Shown here piece after piece: positions 26,434 through 35,163 of a stretch of DNA of 64,000 nt (positions are counted from its first letter, which is position 1; each line of letters opens with the position of its first letter). Source of the stretch: Mitsuaria sp. PDC51 (GTDB taxonomy: Bacteria; Pseudomonadota; Gammaproteobacteria; Burkholderiales; Burkholderiaceae_C); the NCBI RefSeq assembly GCF_900113225.1, contig NZ_FOZE01000002.1, forward strand, positions 1,364,001 through 1,428,000. Reading direction: 5' to 3'. A program made the position numbers and the translations under genes. The notes beneath the pieces were generated by a model. The model was not told the DNA's origin and made no database searches. It saw nothing but the letters and a program-made list of their open reading frames with translations.

Positions 26434-27969
26434 CTACTTGCTGGTGGGCATCACGAACTCGGCGCCCTTGGCGATGCTCGCCGGCCAGCGCTGCATGACG
26501 CTCTTCTGCTTCGTATAGAAGCGCACGCCCTCCTCGCCATAGGCATGCATGTCGCCGAAGAGGCTCTTCTTCCACCCGCCGAAGCCATGCCAGGCCATCG
26601 GCACCGGGATCGGCACATTGATGCCGACCATGCCGACCTGCACGCGACGCGCGAACTCGCGCGCCACGTTGCCATCGCTGGTGAAGCAGGCGACGCCGTT
26701 GCCGAATTCATGCCCGTTGACCAGCTCCAGCGCCTCGCCGAAGTCCTTCACCCGCACGCAGGCCAGCACCGGCCCGAAAATCTCTTCCTTGTAGAGGCGC
26801 ATCGACGGCCGCACGTGGTCGAACAGCGTGCCGCCGGTGAAGAAGCCGTCCGGCAGGCCCTCCACCTGATGGCCCCGGCCGTCGACGACCAGCGTCGCGC
26901 CTTCCTCGACCCCGTGGGCGATCGCGCCCTCGATGCGGTCACGCGCCTCGCGCGTGACGATCGGTCCCATCTCCGCATCCAGCGACATGCCGTTCTTGAT
27001 CTTGAGCGCCTTCGCCCGCTCCGCCAGCTTGGGCACGATGCGGTCCGCGACGTCGCCGACCAGCACCGCCACCGAGATCGCCATGCAGCGCTCGCCCGCC
27101 GAGCCGTAGGCGGCGCCGATCAGCGCGTCGACGGCCTGGTCGATGTCGGCGTCGGGCATGACGACCATGTGGTTCTTCGCGCCGCCCAGCGCCTGCACGC
27201 GCTTGCCGTGGCGGGCGCCGGTCTCGTAGATGTACTGCGCGATCGGCGTGGAGCCGACGAAGCTGAGCGCGCGCACGTCGGGGTGGTGCAGCAGCGCGTC
27301 GACGACCTGCTTGTCGCCCTGCACGACCTGGAAGATGCCGTCCGGCAGGCCGGCCTGCTGGAACAGCTCGGCGATGGCCAGGCTGGGCGACGGATCGCGC
27401 TCGCTGGGCTTGAGGATGAAGGCGTTGCCGGTGGCGATGGCGATCGGCGCCATCCACATCGGGACCATGAAGGGGAAGTTGAAGGGCGTGATGCCCGCGA
27501 CCACGCCCAGCGGCTGGCGGGTGGTCCAGTTGTCGATGCCGGTGGAGACCTGCTCGGTGAAGTCGCCCTTGAGCAGCTGCGGCACGCCGCAGGCGAACTC
27601 GACGACGTCGATGCCGCGCGAGACCTCGCCCTGGGCGTCGGTGAAGACCTTGCCGTGCTCGGCGGTGATCATCGCGGCGAGGCGGTCGCGGTGCTGGTTC
27701 AGCAGCTCCAGGAACTTGAACATCACCCGCGCCCGGCGCAGCGGCGGCGCGTCGGCCCAGGCCGGGAAGGCGGCCTGCGCGGCGGCGACGGCGGCATCGA
27801 CGTCCGCCGCGCTGCCCAGCTGCAGTTGCCGCGCCACCTGGCCGGTCGCCGGGTTGAAGACCGCCTGGCTGCGTCCCGAGCTCGCCGGGCGACGCTCGCC
27901 GGCGATGAAGTGGGTGATGTCGGCGTTGTCGGTGAAAGCGACGGGGGCGACGGGGGCGCTCTGGCTCAT
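26434..27969 (-). CDS. mmsA: CoA-acylating methylmalonate-semialdehyde dehydrogenase
   Basis: This 511-aa NAD-dependent enzyme turns methylmalonate semialdehyde (from valine or thymine) or malonate semialdehyde into propionyl-CoA or acetyl-CoA. Family marks are [62 protein letters not shown] and the catalytic Cys295 in [11 protein letters not shown]. Late residues [20 protein letters not shown] are also typical of the MmsA group. An AGGAGACCGCC site precedes the ATG. It is divergent from a LysR regulator gene, which probably controls it. The usual partner mmsB is not adjacent. Confidence 0.94.
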   Translation of the reverse strand: MSQSAPVAPVAFTDNADITHFIAGERRPASSGRSQAVFNPATGQVARQLQLGSAADVDAAVAAAQAAFPAWADAPPLRRARVMFKFLELLNQHRDRLAAMITAEHGKVFTDAQGEVSRGIDVVEFACGVPQLLKGDFTEQVSTGIDNWTTRQPLGVVAGITPFNFPFMVPMWMAPIAIATGNAFILKPSERDPSPSLAIAELFQQAGLPDGIFQVVQGDKQVVDALLHHPDVRALSFVGSTPIAQYIYETGARHGKRVQALGGAKNHMVVMPDADIDQAVDALIGAAYGSAGERCMAISVAVLVGDVADRIVPKLAERAKALKIKNGMSLDAEMGPIVTREARDRIEGAIAHGVEEGATLVVDGRGHQVEGLPDGFFTGGTLFDHVRPSMRLYKEEIFGPVLACVRVKDFGEALELVNGHEFGNGVACFTSDGNVAREFARRVQVGMVGINVPIPVPMAWHGFGGWKKSLFGDMHAYGEEGVRFYTKQKSVMQRWPASIAKGAEFVMPTSK

Positions 27970-28049
27970 GGCGGTCTCCTGCTTCTTGGGGGATCGCCGT
28001 GAGTCTAGGCAGCGCGCCCTGCCCCGCCTAGGCCAGATCGCCGATCACA

Positions 28050-28069
28050 TTGTTCGATAGACTGAACAA
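28050..28069. promoter_or_regulatory. Palindrome between mmsA and the divergent LysR gene
   Basis: TTGTTC, eight bases, GAACAA forms a perfect inverted repeat that touches the LysR start codon. It is a likely LysR binding site for autoregulation and control of mmsA. A -10-like TAGACT (28058-28063) lies inside it, so the LysR mRNA may be leaderless; no ribosome site fits. Confidence 0.5.
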
Positions 28070-29032
28070 ATGGCCCCGCGCTCCCCTGCCTCCTCCCCCG
28101 TCCGGGCCGAAGTCCGGGACGAACTGCTGTGGTCACAGCTGCAGGCGCTGATCGCGGTCGCGCGGCTGGGCAGCTTCACGAAGGCGGCGCAGCGGCTCAA
28201 CCTGTCGAAGGCGGCGGTGAGCCAGCGGATCGCCGACCTGGAACGCCACCTGGACCAGCAGCTGGTGCAGCGCACGACGCGCTCGGTGCGGCTGAGCGAA
28301 GCGGGCTCGCGCCTGGTCGAGCAGGCCGAGCCCGGCCTGGCCCTGCTCAGCCGCAGCCTGGGCGAGGCCCGCGAGTCCGCCGGCGCGCCGCGCGGCCTGC
28401 TGCGTGTGACCGCGCCGGTGGCGCTCGGGCGGCAGCATGTGGCGCCCGCGCTGCCGGCCTTCTTCGAACGGTATCCGGAGCTGCGCATCGAGCTCGACCT
28501 GTCCGACCGGCTGGTGCCGCTGGCGCAGGAGGGCTTCGACCTGGCGATCCGCCACACCAGCGCGCCGCCGGACACCCATGTCGCGTTCAAGCTCTGCCCG
28601 TCGCGCGCGCTGCTGACGGCCAGCCCGGCCTACCTCGCGCGCGCGGGCCGGCCCCAGCATCCGGCGGAACTGGCGCAGCATCACTGCCTGCCCTACCTGC
28701 GCCCGGGGCCAGCGCAATGGTTCTTCGAGCGCGCCGCCAGCGCGCCGGCGCCCGAGCGCCTGCGCGTGCCGGTGCAAGGCCTCTTCCGCGCGAGCAACAG
28801 CGAGGTGCTGCGCGACGCGGCGCTGTCGGGGCTTGGCATCGCGCTGCTGCCGGACTTCAGCGCCCGCGACGCGATGCGCGACGGCCGTCTGGTGGAGGTG
28901 CTGCCGGACTGGCGCGCCATCGGCTTCTTCGGCGACGCGATCTACGCCATCCATCCGTGGAGCAGCCACACGCCGCAGGGCGTGCGGCTGCTGGTGGATC
29001 ACCTCAAGGGCGTGATGGGCGGCGGCTACTGA
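28070..29032 (+). CDS. LysR-family transcriptional regulator, divergent from mmsA
   Basis: This 320-aa regulator has a winged-helix N-terminus (WSQLQALIAVARLGSFTKAA, then SKAAVSQRIADLERHLDQQL) and a LysR substrate domain (LRVTAPVALGRQHVAPALPA, then ELRIELDLSDRLVPLAQEGF and DLAIRHT). It belongs to the AaeR/CrgA-like branch with 'TAP...G' after the linker. Divergence from mmsA suggests it controls valine or branched-chain breakdown, but this is inference from position. The ATG at 28070 has no visible ribosome site, and the mRNA may be leaderless. The MFS gene follows convergently 4 nt away. Confidence 0.9.
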   Translation: MAPRSPASSPVRAEVRDELLWSQLQALIAVARLGSFTKAAQRLNLSKAAVSQRIADLERHLDQQLVQRTTRSVRLSEAGSRLVEQAEPGLALLSRSLGEARESAGAPRGLLRVTAPVALGRQHVAPALPAFFERYPELRIELDLSDRLVPLAQEGFDLAIRHTSAPPDTHVAFKLCPSRALLTASPAYLARAGRPQHPAELAQHHCLPYLRPGPAQWFFERAASAPAPERLRVPVQGLFRASNSEVLRDAALSGLGIALLPDFSARDAMRDGRLVEVLPDWRAIGFFGDAIYAIHPWSSHTPQGVRLLVDHLKGVMGGGY

Positions 29033-29036
29033 AGGC

Positions 29037-30200
29037 TCAGCGCGTGACCTTCACCGCGCTCAAGGGCACCAGCGCGAGCAGCGCAGCCAGCAGCCAGAAC
29101 GCGGTCGACAGTCCGACGCCCGCCGCGAGGAAGCCGATCAACGCCGGCCCGAGCAGCACGCCCGCATAACCCGCCGTCGTCACCGCCGAGACGGCGAACG
29201 CGGCGGGCATCACGGTCTGCTGGCCGGCGCGCCGGAACAGCACCGGCACGAGGTTGGACGCGCCCAGGCCGATCAGCACGAAGCCCGCGAAGGCCACCGC
29301 GCGGACCGGCGCGAGCAGCAAGGCGGCCACGCCCAGCACCGCGACCACGCCGCCCACGACCAGCGTCCGCCGATCGCCCAGGCGCGCGACCACCGCGTCG
29401 CCGGTGAGCCGTCCCGCCGTCATCGCGATCGAGAACAGCATGAAGCCGATGCCGCCCTGCGCCGGCGCGACCAGCTTGGCCTCGGTCAGCAGCAGCGCGC
29501 TCCAGTCCAGCACGGCGCCCTCCGCGAGGAAGGTCACCGCGGCGAGCAGCGCCATCAGCCACACCAGGCCGCGCGGCATCACGAACAGCGGCCCGCTGGA
29601 CGAGCGCGCCGTCTCCAGCACATAGGGCCAGGCGACGACGACCGCCAGCGCCATCAGCGCGGCGCCCAGCAGCGTCGCGTGCAGCGGCTCGAAGTCCATC
29701 GACAGCAGCAGCGTCATGAAGGCCGCGCCGATGAAGCCGCCCACGCTGTAGAGCCCATGGAATCCGGACATCAGCGGCTTGCCCGCCGCGCGCTCGACCT
29801 CCAGCGCGTTGATGTTCATCGCGACGTCGAGCGATCCCAGGCATGCGCCGAAGGCCGCCAGCGCCAGGCCCAAAGTCGAGGGCGAGCCCGCGAAGGCCAG
29901 CAAGGGCAGCAGCGCCGCCATGCCGAAGCCGCTGCAGACCATCACCAACCGCGTGCCGAAGCGCGTGCTCAGCATGCCGGCGGCGACCATCGCCACGACC
30001 GAGCCCAGGCCCAGGCACAGCAGCAGCACGCCGAGCGCGCCTTCATCGACGCCCAGCCGCTGCCGCGCGAAAGGCACCAGCGGCGCCCAGCAGGCGACGC
30101 CGAAGCCCGCCACCAGGAAGGCCAGGCGCACGGCGAGGCGATGCTCGGGTTTCTCGACCACGGGCTCGGCGCCCGTGAGGTTCTGCGGCGCGGCGCTCAT
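29037..30200 (-). CDS. Major facilitator superfamily (MFS) transporter
   Basis: This 387-aa inner-membrane transporter has about 12 predicted helices. It shows the MFS motif A-like loop (STRFGTRLVMVCSGFGMAAL), a long hydrophobic core and a central loop after helix 6. It resembles the YbjJ/FucP-like sugar group (FHGLYSVGGFIGAAFMTLLL), often encoded beside DeoR or ROK regulators, so a sugar or sugar-derivative substrate is likely but not fixed. Its ATG overlaps the stop codon of the DeoR gene as ATGA, so the two are co-translated. Confidence 0.88.
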   Translation of the reverse strand: MSAAPQNLTGAEPVVEKPEHRLAVRLAFLVAGFGVACWAPLVPFARQRLGVDEGALGVLLLCLGLGSVVAMVAAGMLSTRFGTRLVMVCSGFGMAALLPLLAFAGSPSTLGLALAAFGACLGSLDVAMNINALEVERAAGKPLMSGFHGLYSVGGFIGAAFMTLLLSMDFEPLHATLLGAALMALAVVVAWPYVLETARSSSGPLFVMPRGLVWLMALLAAVTFLAEGAVLDWSALLLTEAKLVAPAQGGIGFMLFSIAMTAGRLTGDAVVARLGDRRTLVVGGVVAVLGVAALLLAPVRAVAFAGFVLIGLGASNLVPVLFRRAGQQTVMPAAFAVSAVTTAGYAGVLLGPALIGFLAAGVGLSTAFWLLAALLALVPLSAVKVTR

Positions 30201-30976
30201 GCCGCGGTCTCCACGGCGATCACGTCGACCCCGGCTTCGCGCAGGCCGCGCACCACGCCGGCATCGAGGTCCTGCTCGATCACCGCCGTCTTGAGCATCG
30301 CGAAGTCGGCGATGTGGTGCGGCGCCGCGGCGCGCGCCTTGTCGCTGGTCAGCAGCGCCACGACCTCGCGGCTGTTCCGGACCAGCGTGCGCTTGAAGGC
30401 GGCCTCGCTGAACTGCATCGTCATGACGCCATCCGCCACCGACAGCGAACAGACGCCGATGAAGCAGCGATCGATGCGCATCCGGGACAGCGCGTCGACC
30501 GCGGCCGCGTCCACGCAGCCGCCAAGGTGACGATCGACCTCGCCGCCCAGCATCAGCAGCCGCAGGTCCTGGCGGCGCAGCACCGCCGCCGCCACGTCGA
30601 CCGCGTTGGTGGCGATGGTCAGCTCAGCGTCTTCCGGCAGGAACTCGATCAGCGCGAGATTGGTGCTCCCGGTGTCGATGAACACCAGCTCGCCGGGCCG
30701 GACCGTCGCGGCGCCCGCCTGCGCGAGCGCCGACTTGCGCCCCGGCGCCTCGCGCAACCTCGCCGCCAGCGGGCGGTCGCTGTCCTGGAGCGGCACCGCG
30801 CCGCCATAGACGCGGCGGCACAGACCATCGGCCGCGAGCGCGCGCAGGTCGCGGCGGATCGCGTCCTCGGACAGCTTGAACTCGGCGGCGAGATCCGCCG
30901 CCACCACGGAGTGGCCGGCCGAGAGGCGCTCGGCGATGAGCTGCCGGCGGGCTTGGGGAAGGTCGGGTTGCGTCAT
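30197..30976 (-). CDS. DeoR-family transcriptional regulator
   Basis: This 259-aa repressor has the DeoR winged helix at residues about 10-60 (ARRQLIAERLSAGHSVVAAD, then FKLSEDAIRRDLRALAADGL) followed by the signature CRRVYGGAVPL. The C-terminal sugar-phosphate sensor domain shows VFIDTGSTNLALIEFL, ATNAVDVAAAVL and DRCFIGVCSLS. Phosphosugars are the usual effectors. The start at 30976 has GAGG upstream; an upstream in-frame ATG would add an unrelated basic stretch. It overlaps the MFS gene by 4 nt. Two direct repeats at 31006-31047 may be its own operator. Confidence 0.9.
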   Translation of the reverse strand: MTQPDLPQARRQLIAERLSAGHSVVAADLAAEFKLSEDAIRRDLRALAADGLCRRVYGGAVPLQDSDRPLAARLREAPGRKSALAQAGAATVRPGELVFIDTGSTNLALIEFLPEDAELTIATNAVDVAAAVLRRQDLRLLMLGGEVDRHLGGCVDAAAVDALSRMRIDRCFIGVCSLSVADGVMTMQFSEAAFKRTLVRNSREVVALLTSDKARAAAPHHIADFAMLKTAVIEQDLDAGVVRGLREAGVDVIAVETAA

Positions 30977-31005
30977 ATCGCGCCTCGGTTGAAGCGCCGC
31001 AGTAT

Positions 31006-31047
31006 GCATGATTGATCTCGTTTTTGCACGTTCATGCACGATTTATC
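31006..31047. promoter_or_regulatory. Candidate DeoR operator: two direct repeats
   Basis: GCATGATTGATC (31006-31017) and GCACGATTTATC (31036-31047) match at 10 of 12 positions and are 30 bp apart, about three helical turns. They lie 30 nt upstream of the DeoR gene and upstream of the divergent protease gene, in an AT-rich gap. DeoR proteins commonly bind such spaced direct repeats. Confidence 0.4.
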
Positions 31048-31242
31048 GACCGCTGCTCGCACCGGGGCAGGCCGCCGTTTCACCCCCCTGCCGCCTCCCC
31101 CGCTGTGGGGAAACATCCCTGATCCGAGGGGCCTCGCCTTCCCTCCCATGGGGGTCGGCCTCCCTAGTCCATGGGTTTTTTCGTGAAGCGCCGCCGCCGA
31201 AAGTCGCCCCGGGCGGTCGATGTTGGCCGTCAGGAGACAGGT

Positions 31243-33648
31243 ATGACTTTGTTGACTGTGATGCGTCGTCGCATGGCCGCCTGGGCGGCCCTATGCGGCG
31301 CGACCGCTGCGCTGCTGGGCATGACGCCCGCCGCGGCACAAACCCTCAAGCCCGAGACCGACGTGGTCCAGGGCGTGACCCTGCGCACCGGCGAGGCGCT
31401 GCGCGTGGGCGGCTACTCGGCGCTGCGCGCGAAGGCGCTGCAATCGCCGCGCAAGCTGCGGTTGATCGCGCGGCTGTCGGCCTACGCGACCGGGGCCGGT
31501 CCCGCCGGCGAGCCCTTGCGCGCGATCGGCGAGACGCCCGCGATCCGCGGCGCACGCGACCAGCTGGTGCTGCGCCTGCGAGCCCGCGGCGCCGACGCGG
31601 TGGAAGGCCTGCCCGACACCGCGCTGGTGGTGATGGAGGTCGATGCGGCCCAGCTCGATGCGCTGGTCGCCAACGGCGAGATCGCCGAGCTGACCGAGGA
31701 CGTGCCGGTGCCGGCGACGCTGGCCGAGTCCGGCCCGCTGGTGCGGGCGCCGCAGGCCCATGCGCTGGGCGCGCGCGGCGCCGGCACGACGGTGGCCATC
31801 CTCGACACCGGCGTGCAGGCCAATCATCCGTTCCTGAACGGGCGCGTCGTCGAGGAGGCCTGCTTCTCGACGACCTCGGCGGCCAACAACTCGACCTCGG
31901 TCTGCCCGGGCGGCGCGTCCAGCAGCACGGCGGTCGGCTCCGGCGCGGCCTGCGCGATCAGCGGCTGCGACCATGGCACCCACGTGGCCGGCATCGCCGC
32001 CGGCCGCGCCACCGGCGCCACCACCTTCAACGGCATGGCGCCCGACGCCAACCTCATGGCGGTGCAGGTGTTCTCGCGCTTCACCGACTCGCCGGGCAAC
32101 ACGCCCTGCGCGAACTCGAACAAGGCCTCGCCCTGCATCCTGAGCTTCACCTCGGACCAGATCCGCGGCCTGCAGCGGGTGCTGGAGCGGCGCGCGGCGC
32201 GCAACATCGTCTCGGCCAACATGAGCCTGGGCGGCGGCGTCAACGCCGCGGCCTGCGATGCCGATGCCCGCAAGGACGTCATCGACGACCTGCTGGCCGT
32301 GCGCGTGGCCACGGTGATCGCGTCGGGCAACAACGGCTCGGCCACCGGCGTCAGCGCGCCGGGCTGCATCTCGACCGCGGTGACGGTGGGCTCGACGACC
32401 AAGAGCGACCTCGTCTCCAGCTTCTCCAACAGCGCGGCGCTGGTTGACCTGCTGGCGCCGGGATCGGGCATCACCTCGTCGGTGACCGGCAGCGGCTTCG
32501 GCGCGAAGAACGGCACCTCGATGGCGACGCCCCATGTGGCGGGCGCCTTCGCGGCGATCCGCTCGGTCGTGCCGAGCGCCAACGTCGGCGACATCCTCGG
32601 CGCGCTGCAGGTCACCGGCGTGGCGATCACCGACACGCGCAACAACCTCACGCGCCGGCGCATCAACCTGGAAGCGGCGGTGAACCAGCTCGCGCCGCAG
32701 CCCTTCGCGCTGTCCAGCGGCATGCTGTTCCAGATGCATGCCGACGGTCGCATCTGGGCCCACACCGGCGTGGCCTGCAACGGCGCCGGCTGCCCGGGCT
32801 GGGTGCTGCTCGACGCCAACCCGGCGACGCGCGCGATCGCGGCCGGCGGCAACGCGCTGTACCAGCTGCACGCGGACGGGAAGGTCTGGCGCTATACCGG
32901 CATCCGCTGCGGCGGCAATGCCTGCCCGGGCTGGCAGATGCTGGACAACAACCCGGCGACGAAGCAGATCGCGGCGGGCGGCACCTCGCTCTACCAGCGG
33001 CATGCGGACGGGAAGATCTGGCGCTCGACCGGCGCGGCCTGCTCGGGCAACAGCTGCCCGGGCTGGACGATGCTGGACAACAACCCGGCCACGGTCGACA
33101 TCGTCGCGGACGGCACGCGGCTCTACCAGCTGCACAACACCGGCGCGATCTGGCGCTCGACCGGCGCGGCCTGCTCCGGCAACAGCTGCCCCGGCTGGAC
33201 CCAGCTGGACAACAACCCGCATGCCAAGGCGCTGGCCGCGGCGGGCGGCCAGCTGTACCAGCGGCATGACACCGGCGCGATCTGGCGTTCGACCGGCGTG
33301 GCCTGCTCCGGCAACAGCTGCCCCGGCTGGACGATGCTGGACAACAACCCGGCGGCGCGCGAGATCGCGGCCAATGTCGGCGGGCTGTTCCAGCGCCATG
33401 CGGACGGCAAGATCTGGCGCTTCACCGGCCAGGTGTGTTCCGGCAACAGCTGCCCGGGCTGGACGATGCTCGACAACAACGGCGCGACCGTGCAGATCGA
33501 GGCGGCCACCAGCGGGCTCTACCAGCGCCATGGCAATGGCCGCATCTGGCGCTCGACGGGCGCGGCCTGCTCCGGCAACAGCTGCCCGGGCTGGGTGATG
33601 CTGGACAACAATCCGGCGACCAGCACCATCGTGACGGCCCAGCCATGA
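31243..33648 (+). CDS. Secreted subtilisin-family (S8) serine protease with seven 44-residue C-terminal repeats
   Basis: This 801-aa exported protease starts at the ATG at 31243 (AGGAG upstream). Signal peptide: residues 1-33 (ends TPAAAQ). Residues about 100-157 form an inhibitor-I9-like propeptide. The S8 domain carries Asp188 (VAILDTGVQANHPF), His244 (DHGTHVAGIAAG), the oxyanion Asn (IASGNNGSA) and Ser426 (NGTSMATPHVAG); a family-typical Cys-rich loop lies between His and Ser. Residues 495-801 are seven repeats of 44 aa, each with LYQRHADGKIWRSTG and CSGNSCPGWTMLDNN, so one CxxxxC pair per repeat; this suggests a disulfide-braced beta-propeller or tectonin-like binding domain. The next gene overlaps by ATGA. 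Confidence 0.95.
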   Translation: MTLLTVMRRRMAAWAALCGATAALLGMTPAAAQTLKPETDVVQGVTLRTGEALRVGGYSALRAKALQSPRKLRLIARLSAYATGAGPAGEPLRAIGETPAIRGARDQLVLRLRARGADAVEGLPDTALVVMEVDAAQLDALVANGEIAELTEDVPVPATLAESGPLVRAPQAHALGARGAGTTVAILDTGVQANHPFLNGRVVEEACFSTTSAANNSTSVCPGGASSSTAVGSGAACAISGCDHGTHVAGIAAGRATGATTFNGMAPDANLMAVQVFSRFTDSPGNTPCANSNKASPCILSFTSDQIRGLQRVLERRAARNIVSANMSLGGGVNAAACDADARKDVIDDLLAVRVATVIASGNNGSATGVSAPGCISTAVTVGSTTKSDLVSSFSNSAALVDLLAPGSGITSSVTGSGFGAKNGTSMATPHVAGAFAAIRSVVPSANVGDILGALQVTGVAITDTRNNLTRRRINLEAAVNQLAPQPFALSSGMLFQMHADGRIWAHTGVACNGAGCPGWVLLDANPATRAIAAGGNALYQLHADGKVWRYTGIRCGGNACPGWQMLDNNPATKQIAAGGTSLYQRHADGKIWRSTGAACSGNSCPGWTMLDNNPATVDIVADGTRLYQLHNTGAIWRSTGAACSGNSCPGWTQLDNNPHAKALAAAGGQLYQRHDTGAIWRSTGVACSGNSCPGWTMLDNNPAAREIAANVGGLFQRHADGKIWRFTGQVCSGNSCPGWTMLDNNGATVQIEAATSGLYQRHGNGRIWRSTGAACSGNSCPGWVMLDNNPATSTIVTAQP
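32725..33648 (+). repeat. Seven in-frame tandem repeats of exactly 132 bp in the protease gene
   Basis: Units begin at 32725, 32857, 32989, 33121, 33253, 33385 and 33517, and the last ends at the stop codon. Units 3-7 are nearly identical in the segment encoding CSGNSCPGW. Repeat 1 is the most diverged. The constant period means the copy number could change by recombination without a frameshift. Confidence 0.95.
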
Positions 33649-34067
33649 GGGCCCGGTCACCGCGTCTGTCGCGCCTGCGCATGCCGGCGTGCATCGCCGC
33701 CGCCCTGATGGGCACGGCCTGCGCGCTGATGGGCGGCGACGGCGCGGTGGCTGGCTCACCGGGTGCGCCGCTGTTTTCTTCCACCGTGGAGTGCCCCGCC
33801 ATGGAGGCCATCGAAGGCGCCGCGGCGCTGCTCGCGTCGCTGGACCGCAGCCCGGACCGCACGGCCCGCGTGCTGCTGCGGCTCAAGCCGGGGCCGGCCG
33901 CGATGGCCGGCGCACGGCGCGCGCTCGACGCGGCAAAGGTCGTGGGCGAGCCGGTCGGCGGCCGGCCGCTGCTGGTCGCCGAGCTCACCGCGGCGCAGCT
34001 GCGGACGGTGCTCGCGAGTTGCGAGGTGATTGCCGTCCAGCCGGACGAGGCCGTGCCACCGAGCTGA
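33645..34067 (+). CDS. Small exported protein resembling a stand-alone inhibitor-I9/propeptide domain
   Basis: This 140-aa protein has an N-terminal export signal (SRLRMPACIAAALMGTACAL) and a short linker. Its C-terminal half (residues 74-137) resembles the propeptide region of the protease encoded just before it: LLVAELTAAQLRTVLASCE here against LVVMEVDAAQLDALVANGE in the protease, 9 of 19 identical, with VLLRLK against LVLRLR upstream. S8 propeptides act as folding helpers and inhibitors, so a dedicated inhibitor or trans-acting foldase is a reasonable idea, untested. The ATG overlaps the protease stop codon (ATGA), so the two are translationally coupled. Cys50 and Cys126 could form a disulfide. 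I know of no named family for it. Confidence 0.75.
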   Translation: MRARSPRLSRLRMPACIAAALMGTACALMGGDGAVAGSPGAPLFSSTVECPAMEAIEGAAALLASLDRSPDRTARVLLRLKPGPAAMAGARRALDAAKVVGEPVGGRPLLVAELTAAQLRTVLASCEVIAVQPDEAVPPS

Positions 34068-34146
34068 CCTTCGGCGAGGCGGAAGCGGCGCTGTCATGAT
34101 GTCGCCCAGCCGAGGCCCATCCCGGGCCGATTGCCAAGGAGCGCCC

Positions 34147-34656
34147 ATGAGCACCGCATCGATGCTGTCGACCCTGTTCCGCTACCAGGCCTGGGCCCAC
34201 GACGGGTTCCTGCGGGCGATCGAGGACCTCGATGCCGAGCGGTTCGGGGAGGCGCGCCACCTGGCGCTGCGCGTGCTGAATCACGTCTACGTGGTCAACC
34301 AGATCTTCACCGGCCATCTGACCGGCCAGCCGCACGGCTACGAGGCCAACAACACCGTCGACACGCCCACGCCGCAGGCGCTGCGCGCGGCGCATGCGGC
34401 ATCGGACCGTTGGTTGCTGGAGTACGTCGCGGCCATCACGCCCGAGCAACTGGCCGAGCGCATCGCGTTCACCTTCACCGACGGCGGCCGCGGCGCGATG
34501 ACGCGCGAGGAGATGCTCTTCCACGTGGTGACCCACGACGGGTACCACCGTGGCGAGGTGGGACGGATGCTCAAGCAGATCCAGTCACCGCTGCCGTGGG
34601 ACACCTTCGCGGTGTTCCTGCATCAGGATCAGCCGGAGCGGCGCGGGCAGGGCTGA
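34147..34656 (+). CDS. DinB-family metal-dependent hydrolase-like protein
   Basis: This 169-aa four-helix-bundle protein belongs to the DinB/YfiT-like superfamily; its relatives include thiol transferases and thiol-dependent enzymes. The metal-binding His residues are seen in HLALRVLNHVYVVNQIFTG (first) and VVTHDGYHRGEVGRML (second and third). Start MSTASMLSTLFRYQAWAHDG is typical. An AAGGAG site lies seven bases before the ATG. Partner thiol and substrate unknown. Confidence 0.88.
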   Translation: MSTASMLSTLFRYQAWAHDGFLRAIEDLDAERFGEARHLALRVLNHVYVVNQIFTGHLTGQPHGYEANNTVDTPTPQALRAAHAASDRWLLEYVAAITPEQLAERIAFTFTDGGRGAMTREEMLFHVVTHDGYHRGEVGRMLKQIQSPLPWDTFAVFLHQDQPERRGQG

Positions 34657-34665
34657 GGGCGGACC

Positions 34666-35133
34666 TCAGTCCGCGGGCCTCACGTAGTAGAGATCGAACT
34701 CGCCCTCTTCCACCAACTCGAATCCGTGCCGCTGATAGAAGCGGTTGGAGTCGCTCTGTTTCAGCGCGCCGACACGCACCGGCAGGTGGAGTGCTCGCGC
34801 TTCGCGGAAGACTTCGGCGAGCACGCCGGCGCCGATGCCGCGTCCCTGCCAGGCCGGATCGATATAGAGATGATCCAGCGCCAGCCAGCCGGGCTGCTGC
34901 GTCGTGACGACGAAGCCAAGGCGCTGCCCGTCGACGACGATGTGGCGCGTGCGCTCGGGATCGAAGCTGGAGAGAAAGCGCTCGCGCGCCCGCTGCGGAT
35001 CGAAGCGGCCGATGCGTTCGAGGCTCTCGCGCATCGCGGCGATGCGCAGCGCCACAAGGGCTTCGGCGTCGTCCAGGACGGCGGCGTCGAACCGGAGAAC
35101 GGCGGGGCTTGGCACGGTCGGCATGGCGCGCAT
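34666..35133 (-). CDS. GNAT-family N-acetyltransferase
   Basis: This 155-aa acyltransferase has the acetyl-CoA binding loop AWQGRGIGAGVLAEVFREAR (RGIGxG) and the later strand LKQSDSNRFYQRHGFELVEE, which are standard. The N-terminus LRFDAAVLDDAEALVALRIA fits the GNAT start. The acceptor substrate is unknown. Two ATGs (35133 and 35124) are possible and neither has a good ribosome site. It converges with the DinB gene. Confidence 0.88.
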   Translation of the reverse strand: MRAMPTVPSPAVLRFDAAVLDDAEALVALRIAAMRESLERIGRFDPQRARERFLSSFDPERTRHIVVDGQRLGFVVTTQQPGWLALDHLYIDPAWQGRGIGAGVLAEVFREARALHLPVRVGALKQSDSNRFYQRHGFELVEEGEFDLYYVRPAD

Positions 35134-35163
35134 CGTAAGCGCGGTGCCGATTGATTCGGACCC

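Noticed and set aside
32725-33648. CRISPR-like array of regular repeats
   Set aside because: Units of 132 bp are in frame, contain no spacer-like variable segments and encode a continuous protein domain. No cas genes are near.
31291-33759. 822-aa minus-strand reading frame opposite the subtilase
   Set aside because: A shadow of the protease. Its apparent repeats are just the antisense of the seven 132-bp units.
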